The notes: a model not told the origin generated them from the sequence alone. DNA of 64,000 nt from Gammaproteobacteria bacterium (GCA_021325195.1 JAJPHQ010000092.1:1-64000); one strand, 5' to 3'. Shown: positions 30,517 through 38,832, numbered from the stretch's first letter. A program made the numbers and translations.

Positions 30517-31859
30517 CGCCGCCGCCGGCGCCAGGCGATCGTGAGGCCGGTCAGGGCCAGCAGCACGGGCAGCGCGATCAGGTAACCGAACATCAGGCCT
30601 TCCAGTTCCAGCCGCGTCGGCTTCAGCACCCGGTCCGGAGCGCCGCGCGGCGGCAGCGCGGCCAGCGCGTCGTCGTTGAGCAGCCAGTCGAACACGCGCT
30701 CACCCAGCGCGAGATTGCCGCCGTTGGCGAGGTAGGTGTTGGAAAGAAAATCGCCGTCGCCGATCACCACCACGCGCTGCTCGGTCTTGTCCGGGCTGGG
30801 CGACAGCCGGGTCAGCGCGTAACCGAAATCCAGCGGGCCGCGCAGTTCGCCGGCGTTCGCGTCGTAGGCGATCTTCGACGGATTCACCGGATCGATCGGC
30901 GCGATCTGGTTCCAGCTCTGCGCGCTGGATTGGAGGATCGGCTGCGTGCTCCATTGCGCGCCGGCCTCCGCGGCCAGCGCGACGGCCTGCGGAAACAGCA
31001 CGTTGGTCTTGAAGTCGCGGGTGATCGTCTGCGGCGGATAGCGGGTGGTGACCACCATCCGCGGATCGCCGATCCCGAATGCCGCGCCCTGCCCGTCCAC
31101 CAGTACGCCCGGCAGACGCTTGATGCCCAGGGCCTGCGCCAGCGGCGCAAGGTTCAAATCATCGTTGCCGGGTTCGGTCAGCCACAAGAGGTTGCCGCCG
31201 CCGGCGATCCAATCGACCAGCGCCTGCACCGCGCGCGGCGCCAGCGCGGCCTGCGGACTGGCCAGCACCACCAGGTCGGCGTTGCGCGGCACCTGCGCGG
31301 CCTGCGCCAGATTCAGCGGCAGCGCGCGCACGCCGCGCGAGGCGAGGTCGGCGACGAAATCGCCCAGATCGGCGTTGGCCCGACCCTCCGCGCTGCGTTC
31401 GCCGTCGCCGGTCACGAACGCCACCAGGCGTTCGCGCGCATGGGTCAGCCGCGCCAGCGCGTCGGAAAAGCTGCGCTCGTCCAGTTGCAGCACGTGCTGT
31501 TCGCGGCCGTGCCAGTGCAGCACGATCTCGCCGTCGGTCTGGATGCCGGCCTTGCGCAGCGCGCCGGGGTCGAGGTCGGGATCGACGAACGACAATTCCA
31601 GGTCCGGCTTGTAGCGCTGGTAGCGCGCGACGAACGTCGAAATCTGATTGCGCAGATTGCCGGATGGCCGCGCGTAGCTGACCGCCTCGAGCGGCTCCTT
31701 CAGTTGAGCCAGGATCGCCCGGCTCTGCGGTGACAGGCTCGCGCGCGCGCCGGCACTCCAGTCCGTGATGAAACCGAAACGCGTCGAGAGCACGGCCACG
31801 CACGCCGCGATCACCAGCACCAGCAGTGTGTACAGCAACGCGTCGAGTCGCAGGCGCAT
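30513..31859 (-). CDS. GldG-like ABC-type accessory protein
   Basis: 448 residues. An N-terminal span (ALLYTLLVLVIAACVAVL) and a C-terminal span (MFGYLIALPVLLALTGLTIAW) bracket a large periplasmic part with FVARYQRYKPDLELSFVDPDLDP and DLVVLASPQAALAPRAVQALVDWIAGGGNLLWL, matching the GldG/IFT-like domain. In Bacteroidetes GldG works with GldA and GldF; in proteobacteria the same trio occurs without gliding. ATG at 31857-31859, overlapping the permease stop. Confidence 0.85.
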   Translation of the reverse strand: MRLRLDALLYTLLVLVIAACVAVLSTRFGFITDWSAGARASLSPQSRAILAQLKEPLEAVSYARPSGNLRNQISTFVARYQRYKPDLELSFVDPDLDPGALRKAGIQTDGEIVLHWHGREQHVLQLDERSFSDALARLTHARERLVAFVTGDGERSAEGRANADLGDFVADLASRGVRALPLNLAQAAQVPRNADLVVLASPQAALAPRAVQALVDWIAGGGNLLWLTEPGNDDLNLAPLAQALGIKRLPGVLVDGQGAAFGIGDPRMVVTTRYPPQTITRDFKTNVLFPQAVALAAEAGAQWSTQPILQSSAQSWNQIAPIDPVNPSKIAYDANAGELRGPLDFGYALTRLSPSPDKTEQRVVVIGDGDFLSNTYLANGGNLALGERVFDWLLNDDALAALPPRGAPDRVLKPTRLELEGLMFGYLIALPVLLALTGLTIAWRRRRR

Positions 31860-32617
31860 CAGCCGCGCGCCTTTTCGTTGGCCACGCGCCGGATCGCGAA
31901 CACCAGCGCCAGTGCGGTCAGCAGCAGAAAATACACGATGTCGGCGCTGCCCACCAGTCCACGCAGGAACGGCGTCAGGTGCGTCTGCAGGGCGAGATAG
32001 CTCAGCCAGCCGGTGCCGGCGAGGCCGGTCGCGCGCACGCCGCTGTCGACGAACGACAGCGCCAGCCCGATCGCCAGCGCGGCTGCCGCGGCCAGGGCCG
32101 GATGCGAAGCGAACGCGGAACACGCGACGCCGATTGCGGTCAGCGCCGCGATGCACAACGCGCAGCCCAGCAGCGCCGCCGCGAACTGTCCGGCATCGGG
32201 CGTGGTGGCGTGCGCCAGTACCACCGGCATGGTGGCAGCCAGCAGCAGCAGCAGCCACAGAAAGGCCAGCACCGCGAAAAACTTGCCCAGCACGATCTGC
32301 ACGGCGGACACGCCCGAGGCGGCGAGCAGCGCCAGCCGTTGCGAACGCCGCTCGCCGGCCAGTGCCTGCATCGTGAGCAGCGGCGCCAGCAGCAGACACA
32401 ATTGCACCACGTTCAGCAGGTGCGGCACCGCGACCAGATCGGTGTAACCGGAACCCTCCGGGTCGCCCGCGAGCACGGGCTGCGCGCGCATGAATGCGTC
32501 CAGCGACAACAGGAACCACCAGGCCAGGATCGCCAGCGCGACGCCGGCCAGCGTCCACGCGAACGGCCGTACCGCGAGGCGCTTCAAATCCAGCCGCGCG
32601 ATCGTGAACGCGCTCAT
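31859..32617 (-). CDS. ABC-2 type permease (GldF-like)
   Basis: 252 residues with six hydrophobic spans (WTLAGVALAILAWWFLLSL, LLNVVQLCLLLAPLLTMQAL, FFAVLAFLWLLLLLAATMPVV, and three more) and the conserved ERRSQRLALL coupling helix before span 3. It would form the membrane part with the ATPase at 32614. Start ATG at 32615-32617 overlaps the ATPase stop by four bases. Confidence 0.88.
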   Translation of the reverse strand: MSAFTIARLDLKRLAVRPFAWTLAGVALAILAWWFLLSLDAFMRAQPVLAGDPEGSGYTDLVAVPHLLNVVQLCLLLAPLLTMQALAGERRSQRLALLAASGVSAVQIVLGKFFAVLAFLWLLLLLAATMPVVLAHATTPDAGQFAAALLGCALCIAALTAIGVACSAFASHPALAAAAALAIGLALSFVDSGVRATGLAGTGWLSYLALQTHLTPFLRGLVGSADIVYFLLLTALALVFAIRRVANEKARG

Positions 32618-33348
32618 GCCGGCGCCTCCGCATGCCCGCGCACGATCGCGAGGAACAACCGGTCCAGCATGCCGTGGTCGCCCGAGAGGCTCGCATCGTG
32701 GCGCACCGCGCCCTCGTGCAGGATCACCACGCGATCGCACATCGCTTCCACCTCGGCCAGCACGTGCGTGGAAAGGATCGTGCCGCGCTGCCGCGACAGC
32801 GTGCCGATCAGCTCGCGCAGTTGCGCGGCCTGCACCGGGTCGAGGCCGTTGTTCGGTTCATCCAGCACCAGAAGCTCGGGATCGTGCAGCAGCGCCATCG
32901 CCAGCCCCACGCGACGCTTCTGGCCCAGCGAGAGCTGGCCGCACAGGCGTTTCGCCATCGGCGCGAGATCGAGGCGCAGCAATTCGCGTTCGATCGCGAT
33001 GTTCCGGGACGCGCGGGTCATGCCGTGCAGGCGGCCGCAGGCATCCAGCGTTTCGGTCACCGTCAGTTCCGGCCACAGCGGCACGGTTTCCGGCAGCCAG
33101 CCGATCTTCGTGCGCGCCAGTTCCGGCGCCTCGGCGAGATCGCGGCCGTCGATCCGGACGCTGCCGGAATCGGGCGCCAGCGCACCCGCGATCATCGCGA
33201 GGGTGGTGGATTTGCCGGCGCCGTTGACGCCCAGCAGGCCCATCACCTCGCCGCGTTCCAGCCTGAACGACACCCCGCGCACCACCTCGCGGCCGGCCAG
33301 GCGGCGGCCGACGCGATCGAGCTGGAGCAGCGGCGTGGTCGGAATCAT
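32614..33348 (-). CDS. ABC transporter ATPase (GldA-like)
   Basis: 244 residues. Walker A GVNGAGKSTT, Q-loop region IGWLPETVPLWPELTV, signature LSLGQKRRVGLAMAL, Walker B LLVLDEPNNGLD and the H-loop STHVLAE are all intact. LSLGQ replaces LSGGQ, as in many ABC-2 ATPases. It heads a cluster ATPase-permease-GldG-DUF4340-mutM with 4-bp overlaps, so it is one operon. ATG at 33346-33348; a GTG two codons upstream is possible. It is divergent from the desaturase. Confidence 0.93.
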   Translation of the reverse strand: MIPTTPLLQLDRVGRRLAGREVVRGVSFRLERGEVMGLLGVNGAGKSTTLAMIAGALAPDSGSVRIDGRDLAEAPELARTKIGWLPETVPLWPELTVTETLDACGRLHGMTRASRNIAIERELLRLDLAPMAKRLCGQLSLGQKRRVGLAMALLHDPELLVLDEPNNGLDPVQAAQLRELIGTLSRQRGTILSTHVLAEVEAMCDRVVILHEGAVRHDASLSGDHGMLDRLFLAIVRGHAEAPA

Positions 33349-33493
33349 GCGCACAACGGGAAATTAAGGTTGCAAGGGATTGTCGCGGCCTTCACATTCT
33401 GCATGCAACGGGCTGGTGCTGCCGGTCTTTCTCCCCTAGACTGCAGGCACGGGCCTTGCTTCAGGCCTTCTCTCCGCACACGTTTCCCTCCGC

Positions 33494-34687
33494 ATGATCG
33501 ACTCGCTGCTCAACTTCGCCGCCCACGGCCTGGCGAACGCCGGCTGGCTCACCATTGCCATCTATCTGCTGCTGGCGACCCAACTGACCATTTTCGCGGT
33601 TACCCTCTATCTGCATCGCAGCCAGGCGCACCGGGGCGTGGATTTTCATCCCGTCGTCGCGCACGTGCTGCGCTTCTGGAACTGGCTGTCCACCGGCATG
33701 GTGACCAGGGAATGGGTGGCCGTGCACCGCAAGCATCACGCCCACACCGAGACCGCCGAGGATCCGCACAGCCCGCAGATCGCCGGCATCCGCAAGGTGT
33801 TCTTCGAAGGCGCCGAACTCTATCGCACGGCGGCCGCCAACAAGGATGACCTGGAAAAGTACGGCCGCGGCACGCCGGACGACTGGATCGAGCGGCACCT
33901 GTACGCCGCGCATCCGTATCTCGGCGTCAGCCTGCTGATGGTGATCGACATCGCGCTGTTCGGCGTGCTGGGCGTCGCGATCTGGGCGGTGCAGATGGCG
34001 TGGATCCCGTTCTGGGCCGCCGGCGTGGTCAACGGCCTCGGCCACTGGTGGGGTTACCGCAATTTCGAGACCGCCGACAAGGCCACCAACCTCACGCCGT
34101 GGGGCGTGTGGGTCGGCGGCGAGGAACTGCACAACAACCATCACGCATTTCCAAGCTCCGCCAAGTTCGCGCTGCGCAAGTTCGAAGTCGATATCGGCTG
34201 GCTGGTGATCCGCGGTCTCGAAAAGATGCATCTGGCGAAAGTGCTGCGCGTCGCGCCGTCGCTGGACGAGCGGCCCAACGTCACACTGCCCGACATGGAA
34301 ACCCTGAAGGCCTTGTTGACCCATCGCTTCGCGGCGATGACCGATTACTACCGGATGGTGATCAAGCCGACCGTGCGTGAGGAACGCACCGCCGCGGATC
34401 GGAATTCCAGCGCGCTGCCGCGCCGGTTGCGCCGCGCGCTGGCCAACGGCGGCCGCTGGCTGGACAAGCAGGGCAAGGCACGGCTCGCGGCGGCGGTCGA
34501 GAACCATCCGCGTCTGCAACAGATCTGCGAGTACCGCGCCCGTCTGGCCGCGCTGCTGGAACAGCGCAAGCCCGAATCCGCACTGGCCGCGCTGCAGCAG
34601 TGGTGCCGCGAGGCCGAGGAAAGCGGCAACCGCAAGCTGGCCGAATTCGCCGCGCGGCTGAAACGGTATGCGGTGGCGAGGGCGTAA
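33494..34687 (+). CDS. acyl-CoA/phospholipid delta-9-type fatty acid desaturase
   Basis: 397 residues. Three histidine boxes are present: HRSQAHR (~41), HRKHHAH (~79) and HNNHHAF (~213), with membrane spans at ~15-38 and ~145-185. This is the stearoyl-CoA desaturase/DesA-like family that introduces a double bond into membrane acyl chains. Residues from ~260 form an unusually long basic, helical tail (QWCREAEESGNRKLAEF...). The last 84 coding bases and the terminator are repeated at 35552-35703 beyond the toxin-antitoxin pair. Confidence 0.9.
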   Translation: MIDSLLNFAAHGLANAGWLTIAIYLLLATQLTIFAVTLYLHRSQAHRGVDFHPVVAHVLRFWNWLSTGMVTREWVAVHRKHHAHTETAEDPHSPQIAGIRKVFFEGAELYRTAAANKDDLEKYGRGTPDDWIERHLYAAHPYLGVSLLMVIDIALFGVLGVAIWAVQMAWIPFWAAGVVNGLGHWWGYRNFETADKATNLTPWGVWVGGEELHNNHHAFPSSAKFALRKFEVDIGWLVIRGLEKMHLAKVLRVAPSLDERPNVTLPDMETLKALLTHRFAAMTDYYRMVIKPTVREERTAADRNSSALPRRLRRALANGGRWLDKQGKARLAAAVENHPRLQQICEYRARLAALLEQRKPESALAALQQWCREAEESGNRKLAEFAARLKRYAVARA

Positions 34688-34757
34688 CGTACGTCTCCGC
34701 GCGTTGCCGCAAACGGCATTCTGCAAGAACTGAAAAAACCCGCCGTAAGGCGGGTTT
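34604..34757 (+). repeat. direct repeat copy 1: desaturase 3' end plus terminator
   Basis: 154 bases covering the last 27 codons of the desaturase, its stop, and the terminator. Copy 2 lies at 35552-35703. By eye they differ by about nine substitutions and three short indels. Confidence 0.9.
34737..34757 (+). terminator. rho-independent terminator of the desaturase gene
   Basis: Stem AACCCGCC / GGCGGGTT with a GTAA loop, ending in TTTT and preceded by an A run. It lies about 50 bases after the stop codon. Confidence 0.85.
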
Positions 34758-34878
34758 TGTTTATGTATTTCGAAATTTCGTATTTCCGCGAAAAACAGAG
34801 CGCCCGTGTTCGATCGCCATCCACGAATTTGTTTTCTGACCCGATATTCGATTTGTTGCCTACGAGCCTCTTGCGGCA

Positions 34879-34898
34879 GTGTACTAAAATAGGTACAC
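34879..34898 (+). promoter_or_regulatory. palindromic operator over the TA promoter
   Basis: GTGTAC-N8-GTACAC is a perfect 6-bp inverted repeat. It covers a possible -10 (TGTACT at 34880) that is 17 bases from a TTGCCT -35-like box at 34857. It lies just before the toxin frame, where an XRE antitoxin would be expected to bind and autoregulate. Confidence 0.55.
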
Positions 34899-34906
34899 TA
34901 GCGATC

Positions 34907-35256
34907 GTGGCGCCACTTCCGCTTGTCCTCGAATCCGGTTCTACGCCACGGCTCAAGGTCGCGAGCCCGTTCGGGATTGGCTGAAGTCGCTATCTCCCGA
35001 TGCGCGCAAGTCCATCGGCGAGGATCTCAAAACGGTTCAGTTCGGCTGGCCGCTGGGCATGCCGTTGGTACGGAAAATGGGCCCGGGATTGTGGGAAGTG
35101 CGCAGCACGATCGACGCAGGTATTGCTCGCGTCCTCTTCACCACAATCGGGTCGGTCATGGTGCTTCTGCATGGCTTCGTCAAGAAAGCTGCCAAGACCC
35201 CCGCGGACGATCTGAAACTGGCCCTGCGCCGCATGAAGGAGGTACACCATGGCTAA
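34907..35256 (+). CDS. RelE/HigB-like (Gp49-type) toxin with a broken 5' end
   Basis: From 34939 the frame reads FYATAQGREPVRDWLKSL and then GWPLGMPLVRKMGPGLWEVRS, RIARVLFTTIG-like strands and VMVLLHGFVKKAAKTP, the phage Gp49-like HigB/RelE family (mRNA interferase). That frame has no ATG, GTG or TTG between its upstream stop at 34885 and the internal ATG at 35059. A GTG at 34907 is suitably placed but lies one frame off. So the gene has either lost a base near 34910-34935 or carries a sequencing error. The last 8 bases overlap the antitoxin start. The 35059 ATG would give only the C-terminal 65 residues. Confidence 0.72.
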
Positions 35257-35542
35257 ACGTACCACCCACATCGGAACCACCCTCGATGATTTTCTGTCCC
35301 GGGAAGGGGTACTTGAAGAAGTATCCGCGCGGGCAATCAAGCGTGTCATCGCCTGGCAGCTTGCCGAAGCGATGAAAACCCAGGGACTGACCAAGAGTGC
35401 GATGGCCGAGCGCATGCACACCAGCCGCTCGATGCTCGATCGTCTGCTCGATGAAACAGATACTGGCTTGACCATCGAAACGCTAAGTCGGGCAGCACAA
35501 GCACTTGGCTATCGGGTGAAGATTGAACTGGCGGTGGCCTAG
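35249..35542 (+). CDS. XRE/HTH antitoxin (HigA-like)
   Basis: 97 residues. The helix-turn-helix lies in residues ~40-75 (QLAEAMKTQGLTKSAMAERMHTSRSMLDRLLD), followed by LTIETLSRAAQALGYRVKIEL, typical of HigA-type antitoxins paired with Gp49-like toxins. A strong AAGGAGG site precedes the ATG. The toxin-first order and 8-bp overlap are normal for this family. It should neutralise the toxin and bind the GTGTAC palindrome at 34879. Confidence 0.9.
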   Translation: MAKRTTHIGTTLDDFLSREGVLEEVSARAIKRVIAWQLAEAMKTQGLTKSAMAERMHTSRSMLDRLLDETDTGLTIETLSRAAQALGYRVKIELAVA

Positions 35543-35551
35543 CTGGAATGT

Positions 35552-35703
35552 TGCCGCGAGGCCGAGGCCAGCGGCAACCGCAAGCTGGCCGAGCTCGCCG
35601 CGCGGTTGAAACGGTATGCAGTGGCGAGGGCGTAACGTACGTCTCCGCGCTGCCGCAAACGGCATTTGCATGAACTGAAAAACCCGCCGCGAGGCGGGTT
35701 TTT
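35552..35703 (+). repeat. direct repeat copy 2: orphan desaturase 3' end plus terminator
   Basis: Starts 10 bases after the antitoxin stop. Read in the desaturase frame it still gives AEASGNRKLAELAARLKRYAVARA with no stop before the proper one. Only two residues differ from copy 1; the other codon changes are silent. It therefore looks like an allele from a related desaturase rather than decayed sequence. Confidence 0.88.
35681..35703 (+). terminator. rho-independent terminator of the TA pair (copied)
   Basis: Stem AACCCGCC / GGCGGGTT followed by TTT. It is the repeat copy of the desaturase terminator and now ends the toxin-antitoxin transcript. From here to 35943 I see no gene; the stretch is more A+T-rich and holds a TTGACG box at 35812. 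Confidence 0.8.
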
Positions 35704-35943
35704 GCGAGTGAAAGATTTCACTGGCTCGGCAGTGCGAGCCTGCAAACCGAGATGAGTAGACAATGCCAATTGGGCTTTCGGGATGCTTGCTGGCTTTCGC
35801 TTCACGCGCCGTTGACGTTGATGAGATTAAAGAAGTGTGGGGGTTAGGCCGTATCGGCCGTTTGGGTTCTGAAGCGCGATGTGCTGCTTGTGACAAGCGC
35901 GTAGGCCGCATGCGGGAAATACCGTGCACAGGAGGACGGAATC

Positions 35944-37741
35944 ATGGGTATCAATCGGTTCGGAATTCGCTTTGTGCAGTTCGCCGCCATGGGACTGTCC
36001 GCGGCAGTCGCGGGCCCATTCCAAAGTGCGGGGGGGGGGGGGGGGAGGAACCCGCCCGTGCCCTTTGTTCCACAAGGGGGGGGGGGCGGGGGGGGCGGGG
36101 CGCCGTGCGGGGGGGGGGGGGGGGGGGGGGATAGTAACGCACGCCGTCATCTTGTCACCACATGACGTGGTCGCGGGTCCGCTGGAGTTGACTCAACAGC
36201 TGCGCGTCGTAATTGCACTGAAGCTGCGCAATCAGGCACAACTGCAGGCGCTCATTTCTACACCGGGAGGATTCACGCCACTGACATCGGCGCAATTTGA
36301 GGCGCAATTCTCTCCAACTGAAACGCAAGCGCAGGAAGTTGCGAACTTCCTGATGGGCGCAGGTTTCCGGAACGTTGCCATCGCCCCGAATCGGCTGTTG
36401 GTTTCCGGTGACGCAACCGTCGCCATCGTACAGGCAGCGTTCAAGACTTCGATGGTGCGAGTGTATACGCATGACGGCCGCATGGCCTATGCGAACAGCA
36501 CGGATGTAGAGATCCCAACTGCGCTGCAAAGCAGCGTCCAAGCAGTGCTGGGACTGCAAGACGTCGATATCATGCACACGTTCTCCGAACCCGTACAGCA
36601 AAACGTCGTTCCGGCGAACCTGTGCAATCCAAATCAGAATATCGCTCAGCATTCGGATAGCGCGTCTCCCGCGATCATTTCATGCAAGGTGGGCCACTAT
36701 CCCACTGACTTTCCGTCAATCTACGCAGCCACTGATCTGCCAACCGCTAATTCGGTCCCTGTCGGTATCTTCACTTGGGGTGACTTGACCCAAGTCATTC
36801 AAGATCTCAATCAATTCACGTCAGTACATGGCCTTCCAACGGTTTCCGTTCAAGTGGTTGGGCCCGGCAGCAGCGATACTTCTGGCACCGGCGAGTGGGA
36901 CTTGGACAGCCAAACCATCGTCGGCATGAGCGGGGGCGTCCAAAAAATCGTGTTCTACGATGCTGCTGGTTATTCCCACGCGGATTTGTACAGCATTTTC
37001 AATACAGCAGTTGCTGCGGACGCGGTGAAAGTGATCAATGGTTCCTTCGGAGATTGCGAAACGCTTTCAAGGCAGGACGGATACGCGGCGGCCGATGACA
37101 ACGTTTTTGCAGAAGCGGTAGCGCAGGGGCAGACCTTGTCGTTCTCGTCCGGTGACTCGGGCGCTACGGGTTATGAATGCCCAGCAGGAAGTCTGATACC
37201 GAATTGGCCGGCCAGTTCGCAATACGTCGTTTCAGTCGGTGGAACGAGCTTGGGTACGGATCCAGATAACCCAGACCAGTGGGTCAGGGAGAATGTGTGG
37301 AACGGCTATTCGGATGGCTGCGGCGGTGCAACGGGAGGTAGCCCAAGTACTTTCGAGCCAATGCCAGCATGGCAGAAAAATCTAGGACAAAATGCTGGCC
37401 ACAATACTCGCGGCGTGCCTGACATCGCGTTCGACGCCGACCCGTGCTCCGGCTCCTTCATCATCGTCGATGGGAATACCTTACAGTACGGCGGCACCAG
37501 CTTGGCGTCGCCGCTGTTTGTCGGCGCCTGGGCACGGATCTTGGCGTTCAAGGCCGGGCCGATCGGTTTTGCCGCACCGTTGTTGTATGGGCTCCAGGCA
37601 CGGGATCTCCACGACGTCACGATCGGCAACAACAACGGTGAAACGGCGGCGCCGGGTTGGGACTACACCACTGGCTTTGGAAGCCTGATAGTCACCCAAT
37701 CAGCCTACGATCTCCCCATCCACTCCGTCCCACCCGGCTAA
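35944..37741 (+). CDS. S53 family serine-carboxyl protease (sedolisin/xanthomonalisin type), frame broken at poly-G
   Basis: A signal peptide starts at ATG 35944 (MGINRFGIRFVQFAAMGLSA...) behind an AGGAGG site. The pro-domain (THAVILSPHDVVAGPLELTQQL from ~36137) and protease are in another frame; the switch falls in the poly-G tracts at 36030-36130. The mature domain has the catalytic Glu/Asp of GTGEWDLDSQ, the oxyanion Asp of SFSSGDSGATG, the Ser of YGGTSLASP, and a C-terminal calcium site near DLHDVTIGNNNG and APGWDYTTGFGS. Such enzymes are secreted, acid-active endopeptidases. The region is less G+C-rich than its neighbours, suggesting acquisition. If the G tracts are real, the protein is not made. 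Confidence 0.85.
36030..36130. repeat. poly-G tracts inside the S53 leader
   Basis: Runs of 16 G (36030-36045) and 22 G (36109-36130), with interrupted G runs between 36076 and 36100. Nothing else in the window resembles this. It separates signal peptide and pro-domain into two frames. An assembly or two-colour sequencing artefact is the first explanation. Confidence 0.95.
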
Positions 37742-37831
37742 ACCGTAGGGGAAGTTCCCCCGGCTCTGTCGAAGGTTACTCGATCCTTGAAGCCTAGTCC
37801 TCGGTCTTCTGCAAAGTTTAAGGAGAGGCGC

Positions 37832-38566
37832 ATGAGCACCTTCAAAAGCTACGGGCTTTATGTACTTCTCTCAGCAGTCTTGCCCGGGACTGCATTGGCT
37901 AGTCAGTCGCATTGGTACATTGCAGTCGACGGAGGACAGGTGCGCTACAGCGGCATTTCGGGCATTGCCCAGCAATGGATATCTATTACGCCATTGCCGC
38001 CGCAGGGCATGTTGATCATAAGCTCTCAATCTTCGCTTCAGCAGAGCGAATCGAACAATATCGGTTACCGGCTGACCGCTGGCTACCAGTTCAACCGCTA
38101 CTTCGGCATCGAAGGCGGATTCGCGAACTTTGGCCAGGTACAAGCGGATGGGAACGGGTCGGTAGTTATGTCACCAACCAATGGAATCCTGCCCCTGGAG
38201 CAAATCGCCACTTTTACCAGTTCGGCGAAGTTGCGGGTACGGGGCTGGGAATTGGCGGGTATTGCGAGTTGGCCGTTGAGCCAGAGTTGGTCATTGTTCG
38301 GGCGAGCGGGCATATTTGATTCGCACACCAAACTGGAAGTGGCCAGTACACCGGCTCCGCCCACGCCGGGAGAACTGGTCCCGAAATTCATCAACGTGTC
38401 GAGTAGCAAATGGGTGCCGGCATACGGCGCCGGCGTGAACTTCTCGCCAATCGACCATTGGGTGCTGCGGCTGGAGTGGAATCGGTATGCACATCTAGGC
38501 GATCACGGCACCACAGGAAGGTTGAATGTGAACCTACTGTCGCTCGGGGTGCTGTATGCGTTCTGA
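37832..38566 (+). CDS. outer-membrane beta-barrel protein
   Basis: 244 residues. A signal peptide (MSTFKSYGLYVLLSAVLPGTALA) is followed by alternating amphipathic strands with many aromatic ends (HWYIAVDGGQVRYSG, NIGYRLTAGYQFNRYFGIEGGFANFG, WSLFGRAGIFD, HWVLRLEWNRYAHLG), ending in LLSLGVLYAF with a C-terminal Phe, the BAM-recognition signature. It fits the OmpA-beta-barrel/OmpW-like 8-strand class. The start has a good AAGGAG site. It follows the S53 protease by 90 bases and shares its lower G+C. The role is unknown. Confidence 0.85.
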   Translation: MSTFKSYGLYVLLSAVLPGTALASQSHWYIAVDGGQVRYSGISGIAQQWISITPLPPQGMLIISSQSSLQQSESNNIGYRLTAGYQFNRYFGIEGGFANFGQVQADGNGSVVMSPTNGILPLEQIATFTSSAKLRVRGWELAGIASWPLSQSWSLFGRAGIFDSHTKLEVASTPAPPTPGELVPKFINVSSSKWVPAYGAGVNFSPIDHWVLRLEWNRYAHLGDHGTTGRLNVNLLSLGVLYAF

Positions 38567-38679
38567 GATGATCAAGCTGTACAGCGCCTGCATATATGTG
38601 CATCAACGCGCTGGTCAGGTTGGGGGATCTGCTGGAAAGTAAAACCCCACCTTGCGGTGTGTTTAATTGTTCAAAGTCG

Positions 38680-38720
38680 CTGGATCCCGGATCACGGCTG
38701 CGCCGTGTCCGGGGTGACGC
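38680..38720 (+). repeat. interspersed repeat A, copy 1
   Basis: 41 bases beginning CTGGATCCCGGATC and ending GGGGTGACGC, nearly identical to 38792-38832. A diverged relative lies between them near 38732. The elements fill the 300-base gap between the barrel gene and rpmG, where I see no coding sequence. Confidence 0.75.
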
Positions 38721-38791
38721 GATGGCAGAGACACTGGATCCCGTGTCAACGCACGTCCGTGTGCTGCACGGGATGAAGTCATCCCATAAAA

Positions 38792-38832
38792 CTGGATCCC
38801 GGATCCCGGCTGCGCCGTGTTCGGGATGACGC
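38792..38832 (+). repeat. interspersed repeat A, copy 2
   Basis: Matches 38680-38720 with three base changes by eye, same orientation. Confidence 0.75.

Noticed and set aside
34757-34984. 75-codon plus-strand frame before the toxin
   Set aside because: Short, no ribosome site, and it stops inside the toxin; only its 34907 GTG is of interest as a possible shifted start.
35924-35943. ATG at 35924 as start of the S53 gene, in frame with the protease
   Set aside because: It gives a non-signal N-terminus and runs through poly-G as glycine; the 35944 ATG has a ribosome site and a real signal peptide.
36030-36130. G-quadruplex regulatory element
   Set aside because: Runs this long and irregular fit an artefact better, and no control role can be shown from sequence.
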